DNA from: Haliotis asinina
Taxonomy: Eukaryota > Mollusca > Gastropoda > Lepetellida > Haliotidae
Reading direction: 5' to 3'
DNA: 64,000 nucleotides
Assembly (NCBI RefSeq): GCF_037392515.1
Contig: NC_090280.1
Span: 29,269,118 to 29,333,117 of the forward strand
The position numbers and the translations under genes were made by a program. The notes under the pieces were generated by a model. That model made no database searches. It was not told the DNA's origin and saw only the letters and a list, made by a program, of their open reading frames with translations. Shown piece after piece: positions 1 through 8,866 of this stretch. Numbering within the stretch: position 1 is the first letter of the stretch; each line of letters opens with the position of its first letter.

Positions 1-382
1 TAAAACTAATATCACTATTCGGACAATACAACATAAAATCCGGCTATAGATTGCCAACAACTGAAGGTAGATCACCATACTAGGGGCCATGGGGACTTAC
101 AGTACCTTTGCTACCTGCATGGACCCTAGTTGGATTTACATCATCCCCTCAGCTGTTAGCAATTTAGTCCCATCTAGCCAAATATTAAAAATACACATAT
201 GCTACGATTAAAAACACTGGAAGTTTAAACGTACAGGAAATGTGTAGGGACTTACGTACCCTCTCAGGAGGAAAATAATTTTACGGTACTTCAACCCCCT
301 TGGAGGGTACAGCCACTAACAATTCAAGTTACTAATCTAAACTACCATGAATTAAAATGCAGCTATGTACAGAATATAATCA
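1..382 (-). other. 3' UTR of LINE-1 copy A
   Basis: No coding potential. On the minus strand it matches the 3' UTRs of copies B (24,500-24,964) and D (53,285-53,823), including the block around the CCATGG at 88-93. The terminal stem-loop and (ACTC)n tail seen in those copies would lie left of the window. Confidence 0.8.
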
Positions 383-3300
383 TCAAAATTCAGTGATGAA
401 ATCAATTTCTTTTAAAAAGCCAAGAATTAAATGAGAACTTACGATGTTAAAAAGGTCCTTAATTGTTTTTACATTGAAATATTTGTCCCTTATGATGGAG
501 AATTCAACACAGTCAAGCAGGATATGCTTGACCGTGGCTCTCTCATCACAAGGGATGCAAAACGGAGGATCCTCACCTTTCAGTAGGTATGAATGAGTAT
601 ATCTAGTGTGGCCAATGCGACATCGTCGTAAAATAACCTCTTCAAATCTGGACTGACAACCCAAGTAAGTATAACCAATGTAAGGTTTTATCTCATGTAA
701 TTTATTTATTCCCAATTGGGTGTCCCACTTCTTCTGCATCAGATCATGGATATAAGATCTAATGTTAGCTTTATAATCAGTGTATGGAATAAGAAGTGGT
801 GTCACAGATTTGTTGAGTGCCGCCTTGGCAGCAAGATCGGCCATTGCGTTACCAGAAATGCCCACGTGGCTGGGTAACCAACAGAAGACGATGTCGTATT
901 GGCCAGTAGCAAGAGTATTATACAATTCAATAATTTCAATTAAAAGTGGATGTTTACAAGATGTTTACAAGTGGATGTTTAATCGCCTGAAGGCAAGAAA
1001 GAGAATCGGAATAGATTATATATTGTTTACGTTTATGGTGTCTTTGAATATATTTAAGAGCTGTTAATATGGCGTTAGCTTCAGCTGTAAAAATAGAACT
1101 ATTATCGGGTAATCTAGAAGATATTGTTCTGGATCCAATAACAGTGGCACAAGCCACTGCGCCACCGTCCTTGGATCCATCTGTAAATAAGGGTTTGTAA
1201 TTGCTATATTTATGTTTTAATTGGTGATATTCTTGTTTATATTGTAAGTCATTAGTTTCTGATATTTTAAATGTAGTTAATGTTAATGTAAAGAAGACGG
1301 AAAGGTGATATACCTTCCAGCTCAATACCGGCAGAAGAAATAAATGGTTTAATTCGGTGCCCAAGAGGTGGAACAAGAGAAGATTTTTTGTTATACAAAT
1401 CCTCATAAAGGGGATTGAACACACAGTTAAAGGCAGGGTTAGATTCATTAGAATATAATTTAGTAATATATTGTAAAGACAGTTTTATACGACGTTGAGT
1501 AAGAGATGGTTCATCGGCCTCAACGTAGAGACTATCAATAGGTGACGTTCTGAAAGACCCAAGACAACGTCTTAAGCCTTGATGGTGGACGGAGTCAAGA
1601 AGTTTAAGATTGGTTTTGCAGGCTCCACCATATACGATGGAGCCATAATCAAGTTTCGAACGCACGAGTGATCGATATAGATGTAAGAGGGTTGCTTGAT
1701 CCCCTCCCCACTTTGAGTTGGAAACAACTTTCAACAAGTCAAGAGCCTTCAGGCATTTAGTTTTAAGGGACTTAATATGAGGCAGAAATGTTAAGTGGGA
1801 GTCAAAGATTAGGCCCAAGAACTTGGCCTCCTTTACAACTTTGATGGGAGTGCCATCTAGAGATAGTTCAGGGTCTTTTTGTGGCTTATATTTTCTGCAA
1901 AAATGTATACAATTAGTTTTCGATTTAGAAAATTTAAAGCCGTTTTCAAGACACCATTTATTTATTTTGTTTAAACACAACTGCAGCTGCCGTTCAATAG
2001 TATGCATGTTTTTCCCACGACAAGAAATATTAAAATCATCCACAAATAACGATCCATCTATTGAATCGTTTAAAACTTTTGATAAACTATTTATCTTTAT
2101 GCTAAAAAGTGTGACAGACAGCATTCTGCCTTGTGGAACACCCTGATCCTGAGTGTAATGATCAGACAGGGTAGAACCCACTCGAACTTGAAACTGTCTA
2201 TCATTTAAAAAGTTGGCTATAAATTGAGGTAAACGACCTCGCAAGTCAAAGTCATGTAAATCTCTTAAAATACCATATTTCCAGGTTGTGTCATATGCTT
2301 TTTCGAGATAAAAAAAGATAGACACGGCATATTGTTTATTAATTGGTGCATTTTTAACAAATGATTCTAAACGCACTAGGTGACCAACAGTACTTCTGTT
2401 TTTGCGGAAACCACACTGTATATCTGTTATGAGATTATTTGTTTCCAAGTACCAAACAAGTCGATTATTTATCATGCGTTCCATGGTCTTGCAAACACAG
2501 CTAGTTAATGAAATCGGACGATAATTAGATGGATCCGTATGATCACGTCCAGGTTTAGGTATTGGTACTACTATGGCGTCACGCCATGAAGGAGGAAAGT
2601 TACCCGATGTCCAAATACCATCAAAAATATTTAGGAGAGTTTCCTGACAGGATTCTGGTAAATGTTTCAGGAGTTGATAATGTATGTTATCAGCTCCTGT
2701 AGCAGTATCATGAGCTTGATCAAATGTAGTATGGAGTTCATGAATAGAAAACGTTTCATTATAATCTTCCCCATTATCGGAATTGAAATTAATAGTTTTC
2801 TTTTCTTCTTGTTTTTGATATTGCTGGAATTTTGGTACATAATTTGAAGAGAAAGAATGTTTAGCAAGGGTTTCACCCAGTTTATTAGCAATATCTGATT
2901 TATCAGTAAGCAATTGATATCCATGTTTAAGATGATGGACAGTAGATTTAGTACCTTTACCTTTAATTTTCTGGACCATGTTCCACACCTTGGACATGGG
3001 TGTCCGAGAGTTTATTTTAGATTGTTCTGTTTGTTCTGTTTAAAAGTACGCCGTGCTTTAGCATTTACAATTTTAAATTTATTTAAATTATGCACCATAG
3101 GATGGCGACGGAAATAATGTTTTGCTTTTTTCCTTGCCTTCCTAGCTTGTTTGCACTCATCATTGAACCATGGTTTTCGAATATGGGGAACTGCAGAGGA
3201 ATTTGGTATACACTCATCAGCTATAGAGTTCAATTCATTCAAGAACGTCAATAAAACGTTCAGGTTTAAGTTTTGCAGCACACAGTGTTTCATATAAAGC

Positions 3301-3969
3301 CCAGTTAGCCTTTTTAAAATTCCGCCTTGATGATGGAGGAACATCAGTTGGAGTTACAGATTTTAGTACAGTAGGAAAATGGTCACTTCCACAGAGGTCA
3401 TCGTGGACTGACCATTCAAATTCATTTATTAGTTCTGAATTTGTGAGTGACAAGTCAAGAGCAGTATAAGTCCCTGTACCGGGGTGTAAATATGTGTTGG
3501 AACCATCATTATAAATACATAAATCATTGTCAGAACAAAAGTCCTCCAACAATTTACCTTTAGTGTTTGTAGTTACACTACCCCAGAGTGGGTTGTGCCC
3601 ATTTAAGTCTCCCATTATAATACAGGGCTTCGGGCGCTGATCATATAGAGCTTGAAGATCAGTTTTGGCAAACGTCGTCGACGGAGAAATATAAAGAGAG
3701 CATAGCGTAAACGCTACATGTAAAGTAATTCTCACTGCAACAGCCTGAATATTAGTATTAAGTGAAACAGGGCTTTGAATAACGTTTTGTTTGACTAGAA
3801 TGGATGATCCGCCAGTGGCCCGATCACCCGGAGGTGCAAAACAGTGATATGCATTAAAATCACGAAGGTTAAATGTATCTGTTTGTTTTAAATATATCTC
3901 TTGGAGACATATCGCTGAAGGCATAAAATCTTGGACTAATAGTTGTAATTCATGTAAATTAGTCCTCAA
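383..3969 (-). pseudogene. LINE-1 copy A ORF2: AP endonuclease, reverse transcriptase, RNase H (frameshifted)
   Basis: Read from 3969 down, an exonuclease-endonuclease-phosphatase domain comes first (MGDLNGHNPLWGS, then SDHFPT near its end). A linker (3012-3344) and the reverse transcriptase (2997-1267) follow; the RT carries NYRPISLTSCVCKTMER, QGVPQGRMLS and the catalytic FVDD. RNase H is split between 1448-954 (FTDGSKDGGAVACA, IIYSDSLSCL) and 925-383 (WLPSHVGISGNAMADLAAKAA), and a C-terminal CIPCDERATVKHILLDC zinc-type motif ends the protein. Intact homologues would be about 1190 residues. The frame breaks at least three times; one break near 950-985 is a small local duplication of a gatgtttacaag block. 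ORF2 has no obvious AUG before the endonuclease and overlaps ORF1 in the -1 frame. Confidence 0.9.
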
Positions 3970-4007
3970 TCCTCTGCAGTTCCACTGTACAATATTAGTG
4001 GAATAAA

Positions 4008-5345
4008 CTATCTTTTGGGGGGATTTATTGGGGATCTACCCCGCACTCTTTTGGAGGGCGACAAGCTATGTGCCCTAGAATGGACGTTTTCAGAAACGTC
4101 CATGTCTTCAAGAGACCCGTATTTATTGAACAATTGAATTTTGTTCTGTGACCCTTTAGGAGCTCTGCCACTTTGTTGTTTTGAAGCATCGGGCTTTGGC
4201 TTCGATTTATTTTTCACAGTTTGTTGACTATCAGCTGTGGATTGAGACTTTGAGTGTGACTGAGATGATGATTTGTGATCAGAAGACGACTTTGAGGTAC
4301 TAGGAAGTGATTCCTCAGTCTGAGATGACGTAGTAGGGGATAAAAGCTGTGGAGAATCGCAGTTGTCAAGTTGCCAAGTCAAGGTAGTTTGGCAGCCTGT
4401 AGATGATTTTGTTATTTTAGATCTGGACTCAGATGGTGGTTTTGCGACTGTAGCGTAACTTTCTGTAAGGTCAGATCTCTTCACCAGTTTTTTTGCTTCA
4501 GAAAAAGAGATGTTTTGGGTATATTTTATTCTGTTTATTTCCATTTGCTCTTTCCATATTGGGCACTGTTTTGACGAAGATGAATGGTCGCCTGAGCAGT
4601 TGGTGCATTTTCTAAAGTCACTGTCACAATCTTCTGTTGTGTGTGTCTTCTCACCACAGTGAGCACACACAACAGACAATGTGCAGGTAGATACACCGTG
4701 TCCATATTTCTGGCATTTAAAACACCTGAGCGGGTTTGGGATGTATGTATCGACCTGAATATTACAGTAGCCTGCCTTCACTGATTTGGGTGCATTTGGA
4801 GAGGAAAACGTAAACAGATACGTATTGGTTTTGATGGTTTCGTTGTTTCTTCGGGTTGAAAAGCGCTTGACGTGGAGTACACCTTGATCCTTCATTTCTG
4901 ATCCTATATCAAGTTCCGACATATCGTCAAACAATCGGTCTCGATCCCTAACGATACCTTTGCTTGTGTTCAGGGTTTTGTGAGCAGACACTGTGACGGG
5001 AATGCCCACGAAAGATTTGATGTTCATCAGGCTGGTGGATTGTTGTTTTTTACTACATTCAACTAATAGTGCACCCGAACGTAATCGTCTAATATTTTTC
5101 ACATCTCCAGCAATACCCTGAATACCTTTGGAGACAGCAAAGGGGTTAAGCTTTAAAGGTGTTTTGTCAGGAGTCTCAATCACAACGAAACGCGGCCAAT
5201 ACTCAATCAATGCAGACGGTCTATGGTCAGTATCATAAGGGTCAGTTTCAAGTAAACGTTTTGTTTTCTTGGGTGGAATTTCATAAGCCATGGTTAGTTT
5301 AATTTGGTTCATCATCCGAGCTCCCCACCCACCACGGAGTATCAC
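4008..5345 (-). CDS. LINE-1 copy A ORF1 nucleic-acid-binding protein with three CCHC knuckles
   Basis: Open reading frame of 445 codons; the better start is probably the ATG at 5291 (MAYEIPPKK), giving about 427 residues. The centre has three zinc knuckles: CFKCQKYGHGVSTC, CAHCGEKTHTTEDC and CTNCSGDHSSSSKQC. Before them is a region resembling an RRM-like ORF1 fold (FVGIPVTVSAHKTLNTSKG). The C-terminal third is Ser/Gln/Lys-rich and low complexity. ORF1 proteins of this type bind element RNA in the retrotransposition particle. The frame is intact although ORF2 is broken. Copies C and D keep damaged versions of the same protein. ORF1 ends in AAAAGATAG, about 40 nt inside the -1-frame start of ORF2. 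Confidence 0.88.
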   Translation of the reverse strand: MILRGGWGARMMNQIKLTMAYEIPPKKTKRLLETDPYDTDHRPSALIEYWPRFVVIETPDKTPLKLNPFAVSKGIQGIAGDVKNIRRLRSGALLVECSKKQQSTSLMNIKSFVGIPVTVSAHKTLNTSKGIVRDRDRLFDDMSELDIGSEMKDQGVLHVKRFSTRRNNETIKTNTYLFTFSSPNAPKSVKAGYCNIQVDTYIPNPLRCFKCQKYGHGVSTCTLSVVCAHCGEKTHTTEDCDSDFRKCTNCSGDHSSSSKQCPIWKEQMEINRIKYTQNISFSEAKKLVKRSDLTESYATVAKPPSESRSKITKSSTGCQTTLTWQLDNCDSPQLLSPTTSSQTEESLPSTSKSSSDHKSSSQSHSKSQSTADSQQTVKNKSKPKPDASKQQSGRAPKGSQNKIQLFNKYGSLEDMDVSENVHSRAHSLSPSKRVRGRSPINPPKR

Positions 5346-5854
5346 AAGGACAATGCTAAAGCAAGCTGGCCTCCAGCCTGCAGCACCAAGGATACCCGGA
5401 TGATATACTCTAGTAGAAGAATTATAAGAAATTAATCTACCAGATTGGCCCTTGAGCCATCGCCTTCTGGCACAAGACTCTAGGCAAAGTTCATATGATC
5501 ATAATGCACAATACTTAAATTTACAGATTAACAATAGTGCCAAGACCAAACTTCAAAATAATTCCAAATGAGATTTCTGCAATGACACACATGTAGTCTA
5601 TGCACAGGGCTTGGCATGACCAGCCGATTGGTTGAATCGGGCCCATTCAACCACCCGTCTAGGTGAAGTAAGGGCCGAAGTGGTGTGTTGGGCAAATGGA
5701 ACACAGTTAAAAGCCCAACTGCCCTCAACCACCAGGATCCCGTCCTCCACCGACACGGGACGCAACCCACGGCAAACAGGTTGCCCAATTTAGTCGCCTC
5801 TTACGACAAGCAATGGGGTGCTGTGGACACATTCTGTCCCGGGTCCACACGGGA
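5346..5854 (-). promoter_or_regulatory. 5' leader of LINE-1 copy A, with a module shared with the SINE
   Basis: Noncoding on both strands; the short frames here are not genes. The first ~90 nt after the ribozyme (minus strand, 5854 to about 5765) contain CCCGTG, ACCCGGGACAGAAT and CTTGTCGTAAGAGGCGACTA. A related arrangement heads the SINE copies at 7884-8175 and 36,928-37,210. LINE leaders of this kind usually hold internal promoters. Copy D shows the same leader at 34,042-34,257. No Pol III box could be assigned with confidence. Confidence 0.6.
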
Positions 5855-5912
5855 GAAGAGCACTTAGCGTTACCCAGCACCCACCACGAGGAGGTGGCTC
5901 TTCATGGGTGCC
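5855..5912 (-). ncRNA. HDV-like self-cleaving ribozyme at the LINE-1 5' end (copy A)
   Basis: Reading down from 5912, GGCACCC (5912-5906) pairs with GGGTGCT (5882-5876) as a 7-bp P1 whose first pair is the diagnostic G.U wobble at the cleavage site. A two-base AT joint follows. GAAGAGC (5903-5897) pairs with GCTCTTC (5861-5855) as P2. ACC/GGT (5895-5893 with 5885-5883) forms P3, closing a TCCTCGT loop very close to the HDV L3 loop. GG (5875-5874) can pair with CC in that loop as P1.1. J4/2 reads CTAA (5867-5864), fitting the CNRA catalytic-cytosine consensus. P4 is essentially absent. Cleavage would be between 5913 and 5912, exactly the element's 5' end. HDV-like ribozymes at LINE 5' ends are known from R2, RTE and Baggins; self-cleavage here is predicted, not shown. 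Confidence 0.75.
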
Positions 5913-6108
5913 CTATTGTATATGAAAACTCCTGAACGTTCAAGAGTGTCGTCGAAGGCATCTATTGAAGAATTCAACTGGAGTGTGAAAATTAAATTTA
6001 ATTCCTCGCCATTTGCACAAGTCAAAGTAAATTGCAATGCACAAAATGTAATAGGAATTGACGTAAATTGACTCGTAATTCCGCATGTTTTGAGGGGTGT
6101 TTTGTTGC

Positions 6109-6233
6109 ATTTCATACATCATATAAGCTTGTTAAAGTGATAACTCAAGAAAGTTACTTATTGGTACCAACTTTGAGGGAAATCCATCATTTCTTGATTT
6201 ATCCCCCTAACAAGCTTATATGATGCATGAAAT
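6109..6233. repeat. Inverted repeat, 26-bp arms
   Basis: Arms at 6109-6134 and 6208-6233 are reverse complements with one mismatch (core CATCATATAAGCTTGTTA), separated by 73 bp. No coding potential. It could be a MITE-like or foldback remnant; no target duplication was identified. Confidence 0.7.
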
Positions 6234-6934
6234 ACAAGGAAACAAAGACATACGTATTTATGAATGATTAAACTGTTTTCACAATTTACGTAAATTTTTA
6301 TTACAATTTACCTCAACTAAAATTGTTACAATGTTCGTCAGTGTACGTACAATTTACGTGTTTATTAATATTTACGTCAAGTGTATTACAGTTGCCTGCA
6401 AGTATTACAATTTGTTTGGGTTTTTTTAATTACAATTTACGTCATAACAGGCTGTGTTAAAACAACTAGTGTATAGTCTGCATTAGGCTAGTGGGCAGTG
6501 GAATATCTACTTAACCCATAAGTCATAAATTACTTAATTCATAAAGTACTATGTAACTTGCAAAGGGCATAAGTGTAATGAGTTTGAAATAATCAGTAGA
6601 CTTTATTATTCTTTCGGTTCGTAACCCTAAACTTTCAGTTGCAATAAATCAGATTGTGTCCACCCTGAACATTTGCACTGAACTGAACGTCAACTTGAAC
6701 ATTAGCCACGGTGCTGAATGACGAAGTGGGGTTTCTTTCTAACATATGTATAAATAACTGTGACATGTGTTCACCAATTCAGACGTGTGGTCACGCGTCA
6801 CCACACTTACCTTGAAACAGACTAACTAAGCTGCTCCTATTGCTCTAAGGGTCATTGCATTTTGTTGTTTTAAGAAACGTGGGCACAGTGGGGGTACACT
6901 ATGTTGAAGTGGGCCCAGTCTGCAATATGGTTGC

Positions 6935-6990
6935 TTTGCAGCACTCAGGAATATTCCAGCTAGATGGCCGCGGTCTGCAGTCTTATCATC
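6935..6990 (-). mobile_element. Degraded SINE fragment
   Basis: The stretch with gcactcaggaatattccagc and ggccgcggtctgcag resembles the reversed 3' half of the SINE that is complete at 36,928-37,210 (gccgcactcagcaatatta, ggcggcggtctgtaaa). It is short and diverged. Confidence 0.5.
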
Positions 6991-7113
6991 CGTTTTTTCT
7001 ACTTATCTCTAATAATGTGTCTATCTAAAACTGTCACGTGCTGTTCTCCCATGTGTCAAAAAACATTTAACAGTTTCTGCTGGTGAACAGAAGTATCATA
7101 CTTTCACTGCAAA

Positions 7114-7347
7114 ATGTTCCCCCTGGTCCTTTTCCCTTTGTTGTTGTGTAGAGCAGCGCTAGCTGACACAACTATCACAGTCTACAACGAATGGCTCTCT
7201 CAAGGTGGACGTGTCCACTATGAACCTGAAAGATGGAAAAAAATAAACGGCCTCACCCAACAGAACCTAATTCCAAAGTGTAAATCTATCGCGACGGAGA
7301 CCGGACGGTGGTTGAACAGAGACGTGAACGACGGCCTTTTTGCAAAT
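7114..7347 (+). CDS. GH gene 1 exon 1: signal peptide and N-terminus
   Basis: ATG at 7114 opens a hydrophobic leader (MFPLVLFPLLLCRAALA) ideal for secretion, followed by DTTITVYNEWLSQGGRVHY. The exon ends at 7347 before GTAAGT, a consensus donor, in phase 0 (78 codons). Read through, the frame stops 5 codons later, which supports the splice. It resembles the N-terminal strand of secreted glycosidases but is not diagnostic alone. The exon joins exon 2 in phase. Confidence 0.6.
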
Positions 7348-7462
7348 GTAAGTACTATGTAAAAGGCCTTGTGCATATATGATTGTATTTTCTATTGGGA
7401 AATATCTCCCATGCATGGTGTTATGTACTTGTAGATGATAATATCTGACAAACTCTTACAAC

Positions 7463-7590
7463 AATATTGGTTGGTTGGGTGGTTAACGCCGCATTCAACG
7501 ATATTATACCAGTATGGCGGTGGTCTGTAATTAATCGAGTCTGGACCTTACCATCCAGTGATCAACAACATGATCAGTTCCTTCCCGGAT
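7463..7590 (-). mobile_element. SINE fragment, reversed
   Basis: ggttaacgccgcattcaacgatattataccagtatggcggtggtctgtaattaatcgagtctggacc... is the reverse of the SINE 3' half (compare 36,958-37,035). It lacks the (ACTC)n tail and the head, and lies in intron 1 of GH gene 1. Confidence 0.65.
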
Positions 7591-7883
7591 CGTTACGAAC
7601 ATTTCCGGCCACACAGATAGGATATTGTCTAGTTCGGCGTTAAGCAACAAACACATAAACAAGTATTACCTAAGTGGGTTAAGCTGTCCTAAGCACAAAC
7701 TTAGAAGAAGATGTAACGCTAACAGTTCTTCCCTATTTGGATCTATTTTAGAATAGTCCTGCCCTAATTTATATTACATAAAGACAGTGGTATAGAAGTA
7801 CACGTATCTGAGCAGGTGAAATATCTCATTTAGTTTTTCGGATGTCGTCACTATTTCAAAGCGAACGGTTGTTTCACAATCCT

Positions 7884-8175
7884 GTCTTCAGCAACCCATG
7901 CTTGCCATAAAAGGCGACTATGCTTGTCGTAAGAGGCGACTAACGGGATCGGGTGGTCAGACTGGCTGACTTGGTTAACACATGTCATCGGTTCCCAAAT
8001 TGTATGGCTGAGATATTGCCGATGTGACGATAAATATTAACTCACTCACTCACTCACCCCAATTGCGCAGATCGATGCTCATGTTGTTGGTCACTGGATT
8101 GTCTGGTCCAGACTAGATTATTCACAGACCGCAGCCATATAGCTGGAATATTAAGTCATAACTCACTCACTCACT
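7884..8175 (+). mobile_element. SINE with (ACTC)n tail, carrying a nested LINE-1 tail
   Basis: Starts within the SINE head (cagcaacccatgcttgcc, then cttgtcgtaagaggcgacta), continues through gggatcgggtggtcag and ctgacttggtt, and ends in actcactcactcact. At about 8003-8057 the SINE body is interrupted by a LINE-1 3' terminus, after which it resumes at aattgcgcagatcgatg. It is the + orientation counterpart of the full copy at 36,928-37,210. Confidence 0.75.
8003..8057 (+). mobile_element. Extremely 5'-truncated LINE-1 insertion inside a SINE
   Basis: About 55 bp (atggctgagatattgccgat... actcactcactcac) equals just the 3' stem-loop and tail of LINE-1. It is flanked by near-duplicates cccaaattg (left) and ccccaattg (right), which in an intact SINE are one copy, so it looks like a target-primed insertion that aborted almost at once. 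Confidence 0.65.
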
Positions 8176-8243
8176 GTCTTGGGAAAATGTATCTGTATCT
8201 TGTCATCTCATGAAAGCACAGTTATTCATCGTTTTTCCTTCAG

Positions 8244-8396
8244 TGGCCACAAAGTCCTAGTCGGCCGGATTACCCAGATCCAGCTTACCTCCAGGACCAT
8301 GGACGTCAGCAAACGATATTTGCGACCTACATGAACCAACTGAATGGCTACGGGAATAACATCTCTAACATGGTCTGGACCTTACACGGCAAATGA
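8244..8396 (+). pseudogene. GH gene 1 probable exon 2
   Basis: After a pyrimidine-rich acceptor (gtttttccttcag, G at 8243) the phase-0 frame reads WPQSPSRPDYPDPAYLQDHG and continues open for 50 codons to TGA at 8394-8396. It fits exon 1 in phase and has coding-like composition. No convincing donor was seen before the stop, so the exon is either truncated or its donor is cryptic. It lies between a SINE copy (7884-8175) and a LINE-1 tail (8592-8866). Confidence 0.45.
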
Positions 8397-8591
8397 ATCA
8401 AACGTTTGAAGAGGGATATAATATAGGAACATATATGGATAGAAAGAAGACAGAGCAGTCAGTGTCCTAGACGGAATGAATGTTTAGTTTTTTCTTACTT
8501 TTCTAATACCTTCATCAATTTTCTAATACCTTCATCAATCATTTGTTTCAAGGACCGTTCTTGTATCCTAACGCATGGTGATATACCTTCA

Positions 8592-8866
8592 GTTCCAGGT
8601 GATCACATGACCTCTAGTATGGTGATCTACCTTTAGCTGTTGGTGATCTATAGTCTGTTTTTACGTTGTATTGTCTGAATAGTGATATCGGTTTTGACGT
8701 TTCATGCTAGTTTTATTTCTTATTGTGATATTCTAGTTGTTTTACTGTCCTTTGTCGACAGGTTTTTACCATATACATAAATACTTTTTTCAAGAATGTT
8801 CTCGTCACGATATGGCTGCAATACTGCCGATGTTAAATATTAACTCACTCACTCACTCACTCACTC
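8592..8866 (+). mobile_element. 5'-truncated LINE-1 3' end
   Basis: The sequence from catgacctctagtatggtgatctacc to ctcactcactcactcactc matches the LINE-1 3' UTR end of copies B and D, including the conserved terminal stem-loop (cgtcacgatatggctgcaatactgccgat) and ACTC tail. A typical short, dead-on-arrival insertion. Confidence 0.75.

Larger units (their letters stand above)
1..5912 (-). mobile_element. LINE-1 family copy A (I/Nimb-like non-LTR retrotransposon), nearly full length
   Basis: This element runs on the minus strand from a 5' end at 5912 to a 3' UTR cut by the window start. Order: HDV-like ribozyme, leader, ORF1 with three CCHC knuckles, ORF2 with AP endonuclease, reverse transcriptase and RNase H, then about 380 bp of 3' UTR. 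The same 3' UTR is seen complete in copies B and D, where it ends in a stem-loop and (ACTC)n. ORF2 is broken, so this copy is probably dead. RNase H plus a three-knuckle ORF1 fits the I/Nimb group of LINEs; the clade name is inferred from domain content, not from a tree. Confidence 0.88.
5913..7113. other. Intergenic / upstream region of GH gene 1
   Basis: No gene recognised. It holds an inverted repeat (6109-6233), an AT-rich stretch to about 6450 with several ACAATTTACGT-like repeats in both orientations, a degraded SINE piece near 6935-6990, and a TATA-like tataaata at 6749-6756. That TATA is about 360 bp before the first ATG of GH gene 1, so its role is doubtful. Confidence 0.5.

Noticed and set aside
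5528-5788. 86-codon frame in the LINE-1 leader, and its plus-strand partner at 5685-5867
   Set aside because: Both fall in the noncoding leader next to the ribozyme; the equivalent region of copy D does not keep a comparable frame.
6749-6756. TATA box of GH gene 1
   Set aside because: About 360 bp from the first ATG and no initiator evidence; mentioned only as a possibility.
7340-7380. GH gene 1 exon 1 as a complete 82-residue protein
   Set aside because: GTAAGT at 7348 is a strong splice donor, and a phase-compatible exon follows at 8244.
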